Positions 1 through 4,865 of a stretch of DNA of 9,401 nt are shown here, piece by piece. The notes beneath the pieces were generated by a model. The model worked only from the letters and a program-made list of their open reading frames with translations, was not told the origin of the DNA and did not search any database. The first letter of the stretch is position 1. The number at the start of each line of letters is the position of its first letter. The translations under genes were made by a program, and so were the position numbers. This DNA comes from Actinomycetota bacterium (GTDB lineage Bacteria > Actinomycetota > Acidimicrobiia > Acidimicrobiales > Microtrichaceae). The stretch lies in contig SXMI01000279.1 in NCBI GenBank assembly GCA_005777415.1, positions 1-9,401 on the forward strand, written 5' to 3'.

Positions 1-50
1 CCGAGGAAGCCGGAGAGCACGGTCACGGGGAGGTGGGTCTGGTTGGACAC
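1..50 (-). CDS. CobW/COG0523-family GTPase (metallochaperone), N-terminus only, partial
   Basis: Read on the minus strand, positions 50 to 1 encode VSNQTHLPVTVLSGFLG and then leave the window. The stretch PVTVLSGFLG is the characteristic first beta strand and the beginning of the P-loop of COG0523/CobW/YciC GTPases, which normally continues as GAGKTT. A TAG stop at 68-66 in the same frame limits the N-terminus, so the GTG at 50-48 is the best start; GTG codons at 26-24 and 20-18 would cut into the conserved strand. I see no Shine-Dalgarno sequence. Members of this family are G3E GTPases that deliver zinc or other metals to client proteins, and in many bacteria they are made under zinc limitation. 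Divergence from cysteine-free ribosomal protein genes supports a zinc role here, but the metal-binding CxCC motif and the rest of the protein are outside the window, so the exact subfamily cannot be decided. Confidence 0.8.
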   Translation of the reverse strand, partial: MSNQTHLPVTVLSGFL

Positions 51-156
51 GACCGGAATCGCAGACTAGGACTGGGAACTATTCCTAATAACTCCGCTCC
101 GGCCGATCGTCGGCGGCATCGGCGGAGTGAGCGATCGCACACGACAGGAGTTCCAC
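51..156. promoter_or_regulatory. Divergent promoter region of the CobW-type gene and rpmB, with candidate metalloregulator operator
   Basis: About 106 bases separate the GTG of the CobW-type gene from the ATG of rpmB. Most of it is GC-rich, but 76-93 is an island with 12 A/T in 18 bases, the likely promoter core. Inside it, TGGGAACTATTCCTA (73-87) is an imperfect 7-1-7 palindrome: five of seven arm pairs match, including GGAA against TTCC. A second inverted pair, TAGGA (67-71) and TCCTA (83-87), overlaps it. On the minus strand TAGTCT (68-63) could be a -10 element, which would place the palindrome between -35 and -10. Actinobacterial Zur boxes also have 7-1-7 symmetry (TGAAAATGATTTTCA type), and 8 of 15 positions agree here. 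Assignment to Zur is inference from gene content plus this weak match. Confidence 0.4.
146..150 (+). promoter_or_regulatory. Ribosome binding site of rpmB
   Basis: AGGAG lies six bases before the ATG at 157. This decides the start of L28: an in-frame upstream ATG-type extension from 127 would add MSDRTRQEFH, which no L28 has, and would place this site inside the coding region. Confidence 0.8.
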
Positions 157-393
157 ATGCCCATGGTCTGTCAGGTCACCGGACGGCGCCCCCGGGCGGC
201 CAAGCGGGTGAGCCACTCGCACCGTCGGACGAACCGCTGGCAGTACCCGAACGTGCACAAGAAGCGCTACTGGCTGCCCAGCGAGCGCCGCATGATCACG
301 CTCTGGGTCTCCACCAAGGGGATGAAGACCATCGACAAGCAGGGGATCGAGCGGGTCGTCGCCGACATCCGGTCCCGCGGGGAGCGGGTCTGA
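157..393 (+). CDS. rpmB: 50S ribosomal protein L28, zinc-independent (C-minus) form
   Basis: The 78-residue product matches the long L28 type (MPMVCQVTGRRP at the start, then VSHSHRRTNRWQYPNVHKKRYW, with KGMKTIDKQGIERVVADIRSRGERV at the end). L28 is a small basic protein of the large ribosomal subunit that binds 23S rRNA. Only one cysteine (C5) is present, in the context CQVT where zinc-binding paralogs have CxxC, so this version should not need zinc. In mycobacteria and streptomycetes the C-minus L28 is typically a second copy induced when zinc is scarce, sparing zinc otherwise bound in ribosomes; that biology is known from relatives and is inferred here. The start follows a good AGGAG. The stop TGA shares its last base with the ATG of rpmG, so the two are translated as a unit. 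Whether a CxxC paralog exists elsewhere in the genome cannot be seen. Confidence 0.95.
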   Translation: MPMVCQVTGRRPRAAKRVSHSHRRTNRWQYPNVHKKRYWLPSERRMITLWVSTKGMKTIDKQGIERVVADIRSRGERV

Positions 394-557
394 TGCCCAG
401 GAACGACCGTCGCCCGATCATCAAGATGCGCTCCACCGCCGGGACCGGGTTCACCTACGTCACCCGCAAGAACAAGATCAACACCCGCGAGCGACTCGAG
501 TTGAAGAAGTACGACCCGGTGGTCCGGCGTCACGTGGTCTTCCGCGAGGAGCGCTGA
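393..557 (+). CDS. rpmG: 50S ribosomal protein L33, zinc-independent (C-minus) form
   Basis: The 54-residue product reads MPRNDRRPIIKMRSTAGTG followed by FTYVTRKNKINTRERLELKKY and ends RRHVVFREER, a full-length L33. It has no cysteine at all, whereas zinc-ribbon L33 proteins carry two CxxC pairs, so it is the zinc-independent form, closely resembling the actinobacterial paralog found with alternative L28. L33 sits near the ribosomal E site. The start overlaps the rpmB stop by one base (TGATG, 391-395), and GGGGAG at 379-384 lies eight bases upstream, so translation is coupled. In mycobacterial operons this pair is followed by alternative rpsN and rpsR (S14, S18); here neither follows, and a hairpin and then dut come next. 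Together with the divergent CobW-type GTPase this argues for a zinc-starvation unit. Confidence 0.95.
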   Translation: MPRNDRRPIIKMRSTAGTGFTYVTRKNKINTRERLELKKYDPVVRRHVVFREER

Positions 558-574
558 GGTTCCCTGCGGGGGAC

Positions 575-597
575 GGTCGAGCACTGGCTGCTCGACC
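575..597 (+). terminator. Hairpin terminator after rpmB-rpmG
   Basis: GGTCGAGCA (575-583) and TGCTCGACC (589-597) form a perfect nine-pair stem with a five-base loop, 17 bases after the rpmG stop. No T-tract follows, which is common in high-GC actinobacteria. It separates the ribosomal pair from dut, which appears to have its own promoter. Confidence 0.6.
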
Positions 598-630
598 AGC
601 GGGCCGTCCGTCGACGAGTGCGCTCGCAGG

Positions 631-644
631 TAGCCTCAGCGCCG
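631..644 (+). promoter_or_regulatory. Candidate -10 element for a leaderless dut transcript
   Basis: TAGCCT (631-636) lies seven bases before the GTG start at 644, with no Shine-Dalgarno sequence between. The spacing puts transcription start at or next to the start codon. No convincing -35 hexamer is seen at 16-18 bases. Confidence 0.4.
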
Positions 645-1081
645 TGCTGCAGGTTCCCGTGCTCCGACTCGATCCCGACCTTGAACTGCCGGCGTACGCC
701 AAGCCCGGCGACGCCGGCGTCGACCTCCGGGCCAGCGAGGATGCCGAGCTCGCACCGGGAGGCGGTCGGGCGCTCGTCCCCACCGGCATCGCCGTCGCCA
801 TCCCCCGCGGCTACGCCGGATTCATCCAGCCCCGCAGCGGCCTGGCCCTCAAGCACGGGGTCACCTGCCTCAACACCCCGGGACTCATCGACGCCGACTA
901 CCGGGGCGAGCTGAAGGTCCTGCTCGTCAACACCGACCCGGAGGAGCCGTTCGTGGTCCGGCGCGGCGAGCGGATCGCCCAGCTGGTCATCCAGGCCGTC
1001 GAGCACGCCGACCTCGTCGAGGTCGACGCCCTCGACGAGACCGAGCGCGGCGAGGGTGGGTTCGGCCACACGGGCCGCTGA
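644..1081 (+). CDS. dut: dUTP diphosphatase (trimeric dUTPase)
   Basis: This 145-residue protein hydrolyses dUTP to dUMP and pyrophosphate, keeping uracil out of DNA and supplying dUMP for thymidylate synthesis in the cytoplasm. All five motifs of the homotrimeric family are present in order: motif 1 PGDAGVDLRA (21-30, with D26), motif 2 PRSG (63-66), motif 3 GLIDADYRGE (80-89, with the catalytic aspartate D83 and Y86), motif 4 GERIAQLVI (108-116) and the flexible C-terminal motif 5 RGEGGFGHTG (135-144), where histidine replaces the more usual serine. Length is typical of the family. The GTG start gives the normal short N-terminus before the first strand and is preceded by a -10-like hexamer but no ribosome binding site. 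It converges with the M50 protease gene, 38 bases apart. A dCTP deaminase-type relative is less likely because of motifs 3 and 5. Confidence 0.96.
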   Translation: MLQVPVLRLDPDLELPAYAKPGDAGVDLRASEDAELAPGGGRALVPTGIAVAIPRGYAGFIQPRSGLALKHGVTCLNTPGLIDADYRGELKVLLVNTDPEEPFVVRRGERIAQLVIQAVEHADLVEVDALDETERGEGGFGHTGR

Positions 1082-1083
1082 AC

Positions 1084-1129
1084 CTGCGGCGCTTCAGCCG
1101 CCGGGCTGTCTGCGGCGCTTCAGCCGCCG
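1084..1129. repeat. Two copies of a 20-bp direct repeat, each a small hairpin, between convergent genes
   Basis: CTGCGGCGCTTCAGCCGCCG occurs identically at 1084-1103 and 1110-1129, separated by six bases. Each copy can fold as GCGGC-loop-GCCGC. The second copy overlaps the last codons and the TGA of the M50 protease gene (1120 onward). Between the convergent dut and protease genes, a double hairpin is well placed to act as a terminator in both directions; that function is inferred. Confidence 0.7.
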
Positions 1130-2193
1130 ATGCTCACCGGGTGGAGGACGTCGACCCACATGCTCGACACGCCGAGCAGCAGGAACGTCGCCACCACCGC
1201 CAGCGCGATCGGCTGCAGCTTCCGGGTGTCGAGCCGGAGGGTCGGCCGGCGCCGGATCCGCGCCAGCGCACCCTCGGCCAGCACCACCACGGCATGGCCG
1301 CCGTCGAGCGGCAGCACCGGCAGCAGGTTGAGCACCCCGACGCTGGCGGAGAAGAGCCCCGCCATGACGAGCAGCTTCCCCTGTTCGCCGGCGAGGAGCT
1401 GGTCGGTGACCTGGGCGCCGCCGACCACCGAGAGCATCCGCTGGTCGGGCGCCTGCCCCCCGGCCACCGAGGTCGCGTAGTCGCCGGCCCCGGTCACCAG
1501 GTGGAACAGCGACTGCAGCGTCCCTGCGGTGACGTCCCAGAGCAGGTCGAGCGAACCGAACAGCACGCCGGTCGGCGTGGGGTCGATCGTCGGGCTGGTC
1601 ACGGCGTACAGGGCGAACAGGATCAGGGCCAGGACGAGGTTGGACACCGGCCCGGCCAGGATCACCGCCAGGCGCCGACCCCGTGAGGCGGCCCGGTAGG
1701 TGAACGGCTCGAGCGACGCCTCGACGTCCTCGGTCGGGCTCATCCCCGGGATCTTCACGTAGCCGCCCGCCGGGAGGAGCTTCACGCCGTAGCGGAGCCC
1801 CGTGGCCGTCCGCCCCGACCAGACCGTCGGACCGAAGCCGACGAAGAACTCCACGGGTCGCATGCCCGAGCGGCGGGCGACGACGTAGTGGGCGGCCTCG
1901 TGGACCACGATCAGCCCGACGAGCATGCCGAGGAACACGGCGGCGCCGGGCAGGAACACGGCGAGCGCCACGACGGCGCCAGCCAGGCCGACGGCCCGCA
2001 CCGGGTGGAACTCGCTGCGGCGACCCTCGGCCCGCCCGGCCCGACGCCAGGCGACGAGCCATCGCACGGGTGCCGGGTCTCGGCGCAGGATCTCGATCCC
2101 GGGGGCCGTGTGCCCGGCAGCCGGAGGAGCCGGGGCGCCCGGGACGGAGGGAACCGGCATCGAGAGGTCGGTGTCGGCGGCGGTCGGGTTCAT
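1120..2193 (-). CDS. Site-2-type intramembrane zinc metalloprotease (peptidase M50), PDZ-less
   Basis: The 357-residue product has the two signatures of M50 proteases: HEAAH at 98-102 (zinc ligands H98 and H102, catalytic E99) within a hydrophobic segment of about 70-106, and LDG at 296-298 (third ligand D297) in LLPVLPLDGGH. The conserved GPVSNL (181-186) is also present, as are hydrophobic segments near 176-198, 274-300 and 327-348. Such enzymes cut transmembrane substrates, classically anti-sigma factors. Only about 90 residues separate the GPVSNL segment from the second active-site helix, and I see no PDZ domain there, so this is not a standard RseP/Rip1 architecture. The N-terminal 60 residues are proline-rich or basic and poorly conserved in appearance. 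I chose the ATG at 2193 because extending upstream would read through intergenic sequence, and because TACCCT (2205-2200) with GGGACA 17 bases further upstream forms a plausible leaderless promoter. The substrate is unknown. Confidence 0.9.
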   Translation of the reverse strand: MNPTAADTDLSMPVPSVPGAPAPPAAGHTAPGIEILRRDPAPVRWLVAWRRAGRAEGRRSEFHPVRAVGLAGAVVALAVFLPGAAVFLGMLVGLIVVHEAAHYVVARRSGMRPVEFFVGFGPTVWSGRTATGLRYGVKLLPAGGYVKIPGMSPTEDVEASLEPFTYRAASRGRRLAVILAGPVSNLVLALILFALYAVTSPTIDPTPTGVLFGSLDLLWDVTAGTLQSLFHLVTGAGDYATSVAGGQAPDQRMLSVVGGAQVTDQLLAGEQGKLLVMAGLFSASVGVLNLLPVLPLDGGHAVVVLAEGALARIRRRPTLRLDTRKLQPIALAVVATFLLLGVSSMWVDVLHPVSIGG

Positions 2194-2199
2194 GGGGCG

Positions 2200-2228
2200 A
2201 GGGTAACGACGGGGTGCGGCGTTGTCCC
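2200..2228 (-). promoter_or_regulatory. Candidate promoter of the M50 protease gene, leaderless
   Basis: On the minus strand GGGACA (2228-2223, four of six matches to TTGACA) and TACCCT (2205-2200) are 17 bases apart, and six bases then lead to the ATG at 2193. There is no Shine-Dalgarno sequence. Further upstream, CCAGTC/GACTGG (2251-2256 and 2267-2272) is a short six-pair hairpin that may end the phosphoesterase transcript. Confidence 0.4.
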
Positions 2229-2299
2229 GGGCGCCGTCGGGGCAAAGGTCCCAGTCCGTCGGGGGCGACTGGTGCTCCCGGCCCACTCGTGGTTCCGGT

Positions 2300-3643
2300 T
2301 CACGCCGGTTCGGCGGCGAGCAGGTCGCCGTCCGGTCGGAGCTCGCTGCGGGTCGGACGGTCGTCGACCACATGGTGCAGGACCAGGCGCAGGGGGTCCT
2401 CCCGGCCACCGTCCCACTCCAGGGCCGTGAACGCGCCGGGCAGGACGCCGCAGCCGGAGTTGGCGTAGCGGACGGTCCGGCCCGAGGCGTCGAGCGGCCG
2501 GAGCATCGGGAAGTGCGTGTGGCCGAACACGAGCCAGGGCCAGCCGCTCTCGGGGGCGGTGACGGCGAGCCGGTCGAAGAGCCGCTCCTCGTCGAGCGAG
2601 TCGAATCGGCGGTTCCCTCCGAAGCGGGCGTCGACGCTGATCAGCCGGTTCTCCCCCCGACCGGCGAGCAGTGCGGCCGTGGCGGGCTCGCCGGGCAGCC
2701 CGTCGAGGCCCGCGGCGATCGGCAGGTCGTCGACGGTCGTGGCGAGCCAGGTGGTGGCGCGTCCGAGCGTGGCCAACCCCGGGCCGTTCCAGGCATCGGT
2801 CAGGTGCCCGTGCATGATCACCGCCGCCGTCGTCTCCACCCGTGGGGGCCCGCTCCTGGCGAGCACGATCGCGTCGGGTGCGCTCACGCCGGGCAGGTGT
2901 TCGGCCAGACGTTCGACCAGGGCCCGGTCGGCCAGGACGTCGTCGTGGTTGCCGACGGTTCGGTGGTAGCGGCCGTCCCGGGCGAGCTCGCCGAGCACGT
3001 GGTACAGGTCGGCATTGTTGGCGACGATCCGGTCGAGATGGTCACCGAGCAACTCGCGTCGCGTCGAGTCGGCCAGCGGGCCGGCGAACCCGGCCGCGAG
3101 CCGACCGGCGTCGTAGCAGGCCCCCCAGGTGGAACCGCCGACCATCCAGAAGTCCTCGACGTCCCCGTTCTCGATGACGGACCAGCCGTCCTCGGCGTAA
3201 CCGGCGAGCACGGCCCGGTACAGGTCCTTGGTGCCCTGTCGGGCCGGCCAGTCGAGTCGTCCCGGGATGCACCGGTGCAGGTCCGAGGTCACGACGTAGC
3301 GGCCCGATGCCGGGAGGCGCCCGACGGACCGGACGGGGAGCGGCCCGGGCCGGTCCTCGCAGATCGCCCGCAGTTGTTCGGGGAAGACGCGGATCCGACG
3401 GAGCGCCTCCCGCTGTGACCGCAGCGCCGCGACCGTGCTGACGGGGAGCGCCGCCGGGAGGGTCGCCACCGTCGCACCGGTCTTGGTGACCGCCCACGCC
3501 CGGGCGACCGGACCCGGGCCCGGAGCAGGGCGGAGCGCCGTCAGCGGATCCGCCGGGTCCGAGGCACCGCTGTCGATCCGGTCGGCGAGGGCGCCGATCA
3601 CCTGTCGTGCCGACCGACGCCACGATCCCGGGATCAGATCCAC
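2300..3643 (-). CDS. Calcineurin-like metallophosphoesterase, large form with N-terminal extension
   Basis: The 447-residue protein carries every metal-binding block of the calcineurin-like phosphoesterase fold: SDLH (120-123; D121, H123), NGD (159-161; D161), GNHD (231-234), MHGH (277-280) and FGHTH (373-377). It should therefore bind two divalent metals and hydrolyse a phosphomonoester or phosphodiester; the substrate cannot be told from sequence. Roughly 115 residues precede the catalytic domain. They look helical and proline-interrupted, without a signal peptide, so the protein is probably cytoplasmic. The insert at about 285-345, between MHGH and GHTH, is long for the family and may shape substrate choice. 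The GTG start at 3643 is preceded by TAGCGT (3655-3650) and six bases, without a ribosome binding site. It is co-directional with the M50 gene 106 bases downstream and divergent from the sorted surface protein. Relatives include UDP-diacylglucosamine and cyclic-nucleotide phosphoesterases, neither specifically supported. Confidence 0.9.
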   Translation of the reverse strand: MDLIPGSWRRSARQVIGALADRIDSGASDPADPLTALRPAPGPGPVARAWAVTKTGATVATLPAALPVSTVAALRSQREALRRIRVFPEQLRAICEDRPGPLPVRSVGRLPASGRYVVTSDLHRCIPGRLDWPARQGTKDLYRAVLAGYAEDGWSVIENGDVEDFWMVGGSTWGACYDAGRLAAGFAGPLADSTRRELLGDHLDRIVANNADLYHVLGELARDGRYHRTVGNHDDVLADRALVERLAEHLPGVSAPDAIVLARSGPPRVETTAAVIMHGHLTDAWNGPGLATLGRATTWLATTVDDLPIAAGLDGLPGEPATAALLAGRGENRLISVDARFGGNRRFDSLDEERLFDRLAVTAPESGWPWLVFGHTHFPMLRPLDASGRTVRYANSGCGVLPGAFTALEWDGGREDPLRLVLHHVVDDRPTRSELRPDGDLLAAEPA

Positions 3644-3829
3644 GGGGCCACGCTAGGTGACCTCGGGTTCGAGCGCACGACCGGATCACCGGATCTCCGG
3701 GCCCGGTCGACCGCTCAGCGTGAGCGAACCCGCGCCCAGAGATGTTCCAACAAAAGCTGTCAGATCGTCCGGGGTCGCACTCCTGCAGTCGACGGCGGCG
3801 AAGGAGTCGCCTCGAACCGAGGAGTCACC
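3644..3829. promoter_or_regulatory. Divergent intergenic region, phosphoesterase / LAFTG surface protein
   Basis: The 186 bases hold regulatory signals for both flanking genes. For the minus-strand gene, TAGCGT (3655-3650) sits six bases before its GTG. For the plus-strand gene, GAGGAG (3819-3824) sits five bases before the ATG at 3830, so this transcript has a leader. The segment 3738-3766 is less GC-rich and probably contains its promoter, but I cannot name the hexamers. A short tandem repeat ACCGGATC occurs twice at 3680-3695, followed by the palindrome CCGGGCCCGG at 3697-3706. Confidence 0.4.
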
Positions 3830-4699
3830 ATGCAGCAGCACCCCACCACCCGCAACCGAATCGTCCGACGGGCAGCAGCCCTGGTCGTCGTGGCCACGGC
3901 GGCCATCGGCGGCCCCGTCCTGTCGTCGGTCGACGCCGGCGCCTGGACGCCGTCGCCCGACGGACCCCTGGGGGGCGGCTGGCACCCGACCTTGCCCCTG
4001 ACGCCCTCGCCGACGATCCCGCCATCGGTCCCGCGCATCACCCTGCCGGACTCGGTCTTCCGGCCGCCGCTGGCCGACCTGCCGCCGTTGCCGCCCATCG
4101 GCGACCTGCCGTACACGCCGCCCGTGGACGACGGAGGTGAGTCGGAGGAAGCCGACGACGGTCCGGTCCGAACGATCCCGAGGGTCACCATCCCGGAGGT
4201 CGGCGCCACCCCGATCGACCCCGATTCGTTGATCCCCGACGAGCCGCTGTGCGAGGTCGTCGACTGCCCCGTCGTCCCCGACGAGGACGAGGTCCCTGAG
4301 GGTGAGATCCCACCCGGCGACCTGACCGAGGACTGCTCCCCCGCCGACCCCCTCGGCGTCCCCGGCCCCTGCGAGGAACTGACCCCGGACGGCTCCCCCG
4401 AGGACCTCGGTTACCCCGACAGCGAGGGGCTGGTGGACGAGTGCGTCACCTACGACCCGCCGGCGAACGCCGATGAGGCCGAGGCCCAGGGACAGCCCGG
4501 TGAGTCCGGGCCCGAGACCTGCGACGAGCCCACCGACCCCGAGGTCACGCCGGTGCGGGTCGAGTCGGCCACCGGGTCGCTCGCCTTCACCGGATCGGAT
4601 CTCGCCCTCCCGCTCGCCGGTGCCGGCCTGCTCGGCGCCGGTGGCGTCCTGGCCGGGATCTCGGTGCTCGCCCGCCGGGCCCGCTCCGGACGGCACTGA
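3830..4699 (+). CDS. Secreted Pro/acid-rich surface protein with LAFTG sortase sorting signal
   Basis: I do not recognise the family, but the architecture of this 289-residue protein is clear. Residues 1-38 are a signal peptide: basic start (RNRIVRR), hydrophobic core (AAALVVVATAAIGG) and a likely cut after VDAGA. Residues 39-100 are rich in proline (PPLPPI, TPPV). Residues 100-240 are strongly acidic with six cysteines (141, 146, 169, 181, 205, 231), an even number that would allow three disulfides outside the cell. Residues 251-255 are LAFTG, then a membrane segment (about 258-280) and a basic tail ARRARSGRH: a complete cell-wall sorting signal. LAxTG is the pattern known for class E sortases of actinobacteria. 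The mature protein would be a cell-wall-linked stalk. No enzyme motif is visible and no sortase gene lies in the window. A clear GAGGAG precedes the ATG. Low complexity means homology searches may give weak hits. Confidence 0.9.
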   Translation: MQQHPTTRNRIVRRAAALVVVATAAIGGPVLSSVDAGAWTPSPDGPLGGGWHPTLPLTPSPTIPPSVPRITLPDSVFRPPLADLPPLPPIGDLPYTPPVDDGGESEEADDGPVRTIPRVTIPEVGATPIDPDSLIPDEPLCEVVDCPVVPDEDEVPEGEIPPGDLTEDCSPADPLGVPGPCEELTPDGSPEDLGYPDSEGLVDECVTYDPPANADEAEAQGQPGESGPETCDEPTDPEVTPVRVESATGSLAFTGSDLALPLAGAGLLGAGGVLAGISVLARRARSGRH

Positions 4700-4705
4700 T
4701 CCCCG

Positions 4706-4736
4706 CCGGCCCCGGCTGCTTCGAGCCCGGGGCCGG
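4706..4736 (+). terminator. GC-rich hairpin after the LAFTG gene
   Basis: CCGGCCCCGG (4706-4715) pairs perfectly with CCGGGGCCGG (4727-4736). A smaller inner stem GCT/AGC (4718-4720, 4724-4726) caps it. It begins six bases after the stop codon and has no T-tract. This is the likely terminator of the surface-protein gene. Confidence 0.7.
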
Positions 4737-4782
4737 TGCAGGAACTCCCGCTCCAGTCCCCCCCCACAGTTCAGCGGGAACC

Positions 4783-4819
4783 ACCGCCCCCACCGGCCGT
4801 CTCCTCCGGTGGGGGCGGT
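4783..4819. terminator. 14-bp perfect inverted repeat, second terminator or operator
   Basis: ACCGCCCCCACCGG (4783-4796) and CCGGTGGGGGCGGT (4806-4819) are perfect complements with a nine-base loop. The element ends 13 bases before the TAGTCT (4833-4838) that may be the -10 of the nitroreductase gene, so it overlaps where the -35 should be. It could be a second terminator for the upstream gene or a regulatory site for the downstream one; the sequence does not decide. Confidence 0.6.
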
Positions 4820-4832
4820 CGCGTCCGGGGCG

Positions 4833-4860
4833 TAGTCTCGTCCCGCCGACCACGGAGGAG
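4833..4860 (+). promoter_or_regulatory. Candidate -10 and strong ribosome binding site of the nitroreductase gene
   Basis: TAGTCT (4833-4838) is a plausible -10 hexamer. GGAGGAG (4854-4860) is the strongest Shine-Dalgarno sequence in the window, with five bases to the GTG at 4866. An ATG directly abuts it at 4861, too close to be used efficiently, and opens only the frame ATGCGGTGA. Confidence 0.55.
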
Positions 4861-4865
4861 ATGCG

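Noticed and set aside
33..557. A 174-residue plus-strand frame ending with the rpmG sequence
   Set aside because: Only its last 54 codons match L33. The upstream part lies over the promoter and rpmB in another frame and looks like low-complexity Arg/Ala/Gly translation.
1094..2245. A 383-codon minus-strand frame overlapping the M50 protease in another frame
   Set aside because: It is an Arg/Pro/Gly-rich shadow; the other frame has HEAAH, GPVSNL and LDG.
2222..3418. A 398-codon plus-strand open frame opposite the phosphoesterase
   Set aside because: It is antisense to a gene with intact metal-binding motifs, and its product is Gly/Val/Arg/Pro-biased without domains. Long shadow frames are expected at this GC content.
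3680..3706. A short repeat ACCGGATC twice, then CCGGGCCCGG, as possible iterons or an origin
   Set aside because: Only two exact copies of eight bases occur, with no AT-rich melting region or replication gene nearby. It is most likely chance in GC-rich DNA or part of a promoter.
3830..4699. The Pro/acid-rich protein as a toxin or secretion-system effector
   Set aside because: There is no immunity-type partner, no polymorphic-toxin repeat or WXG/PT-type signal. The LAFTG tail points simply to wall anchoring.
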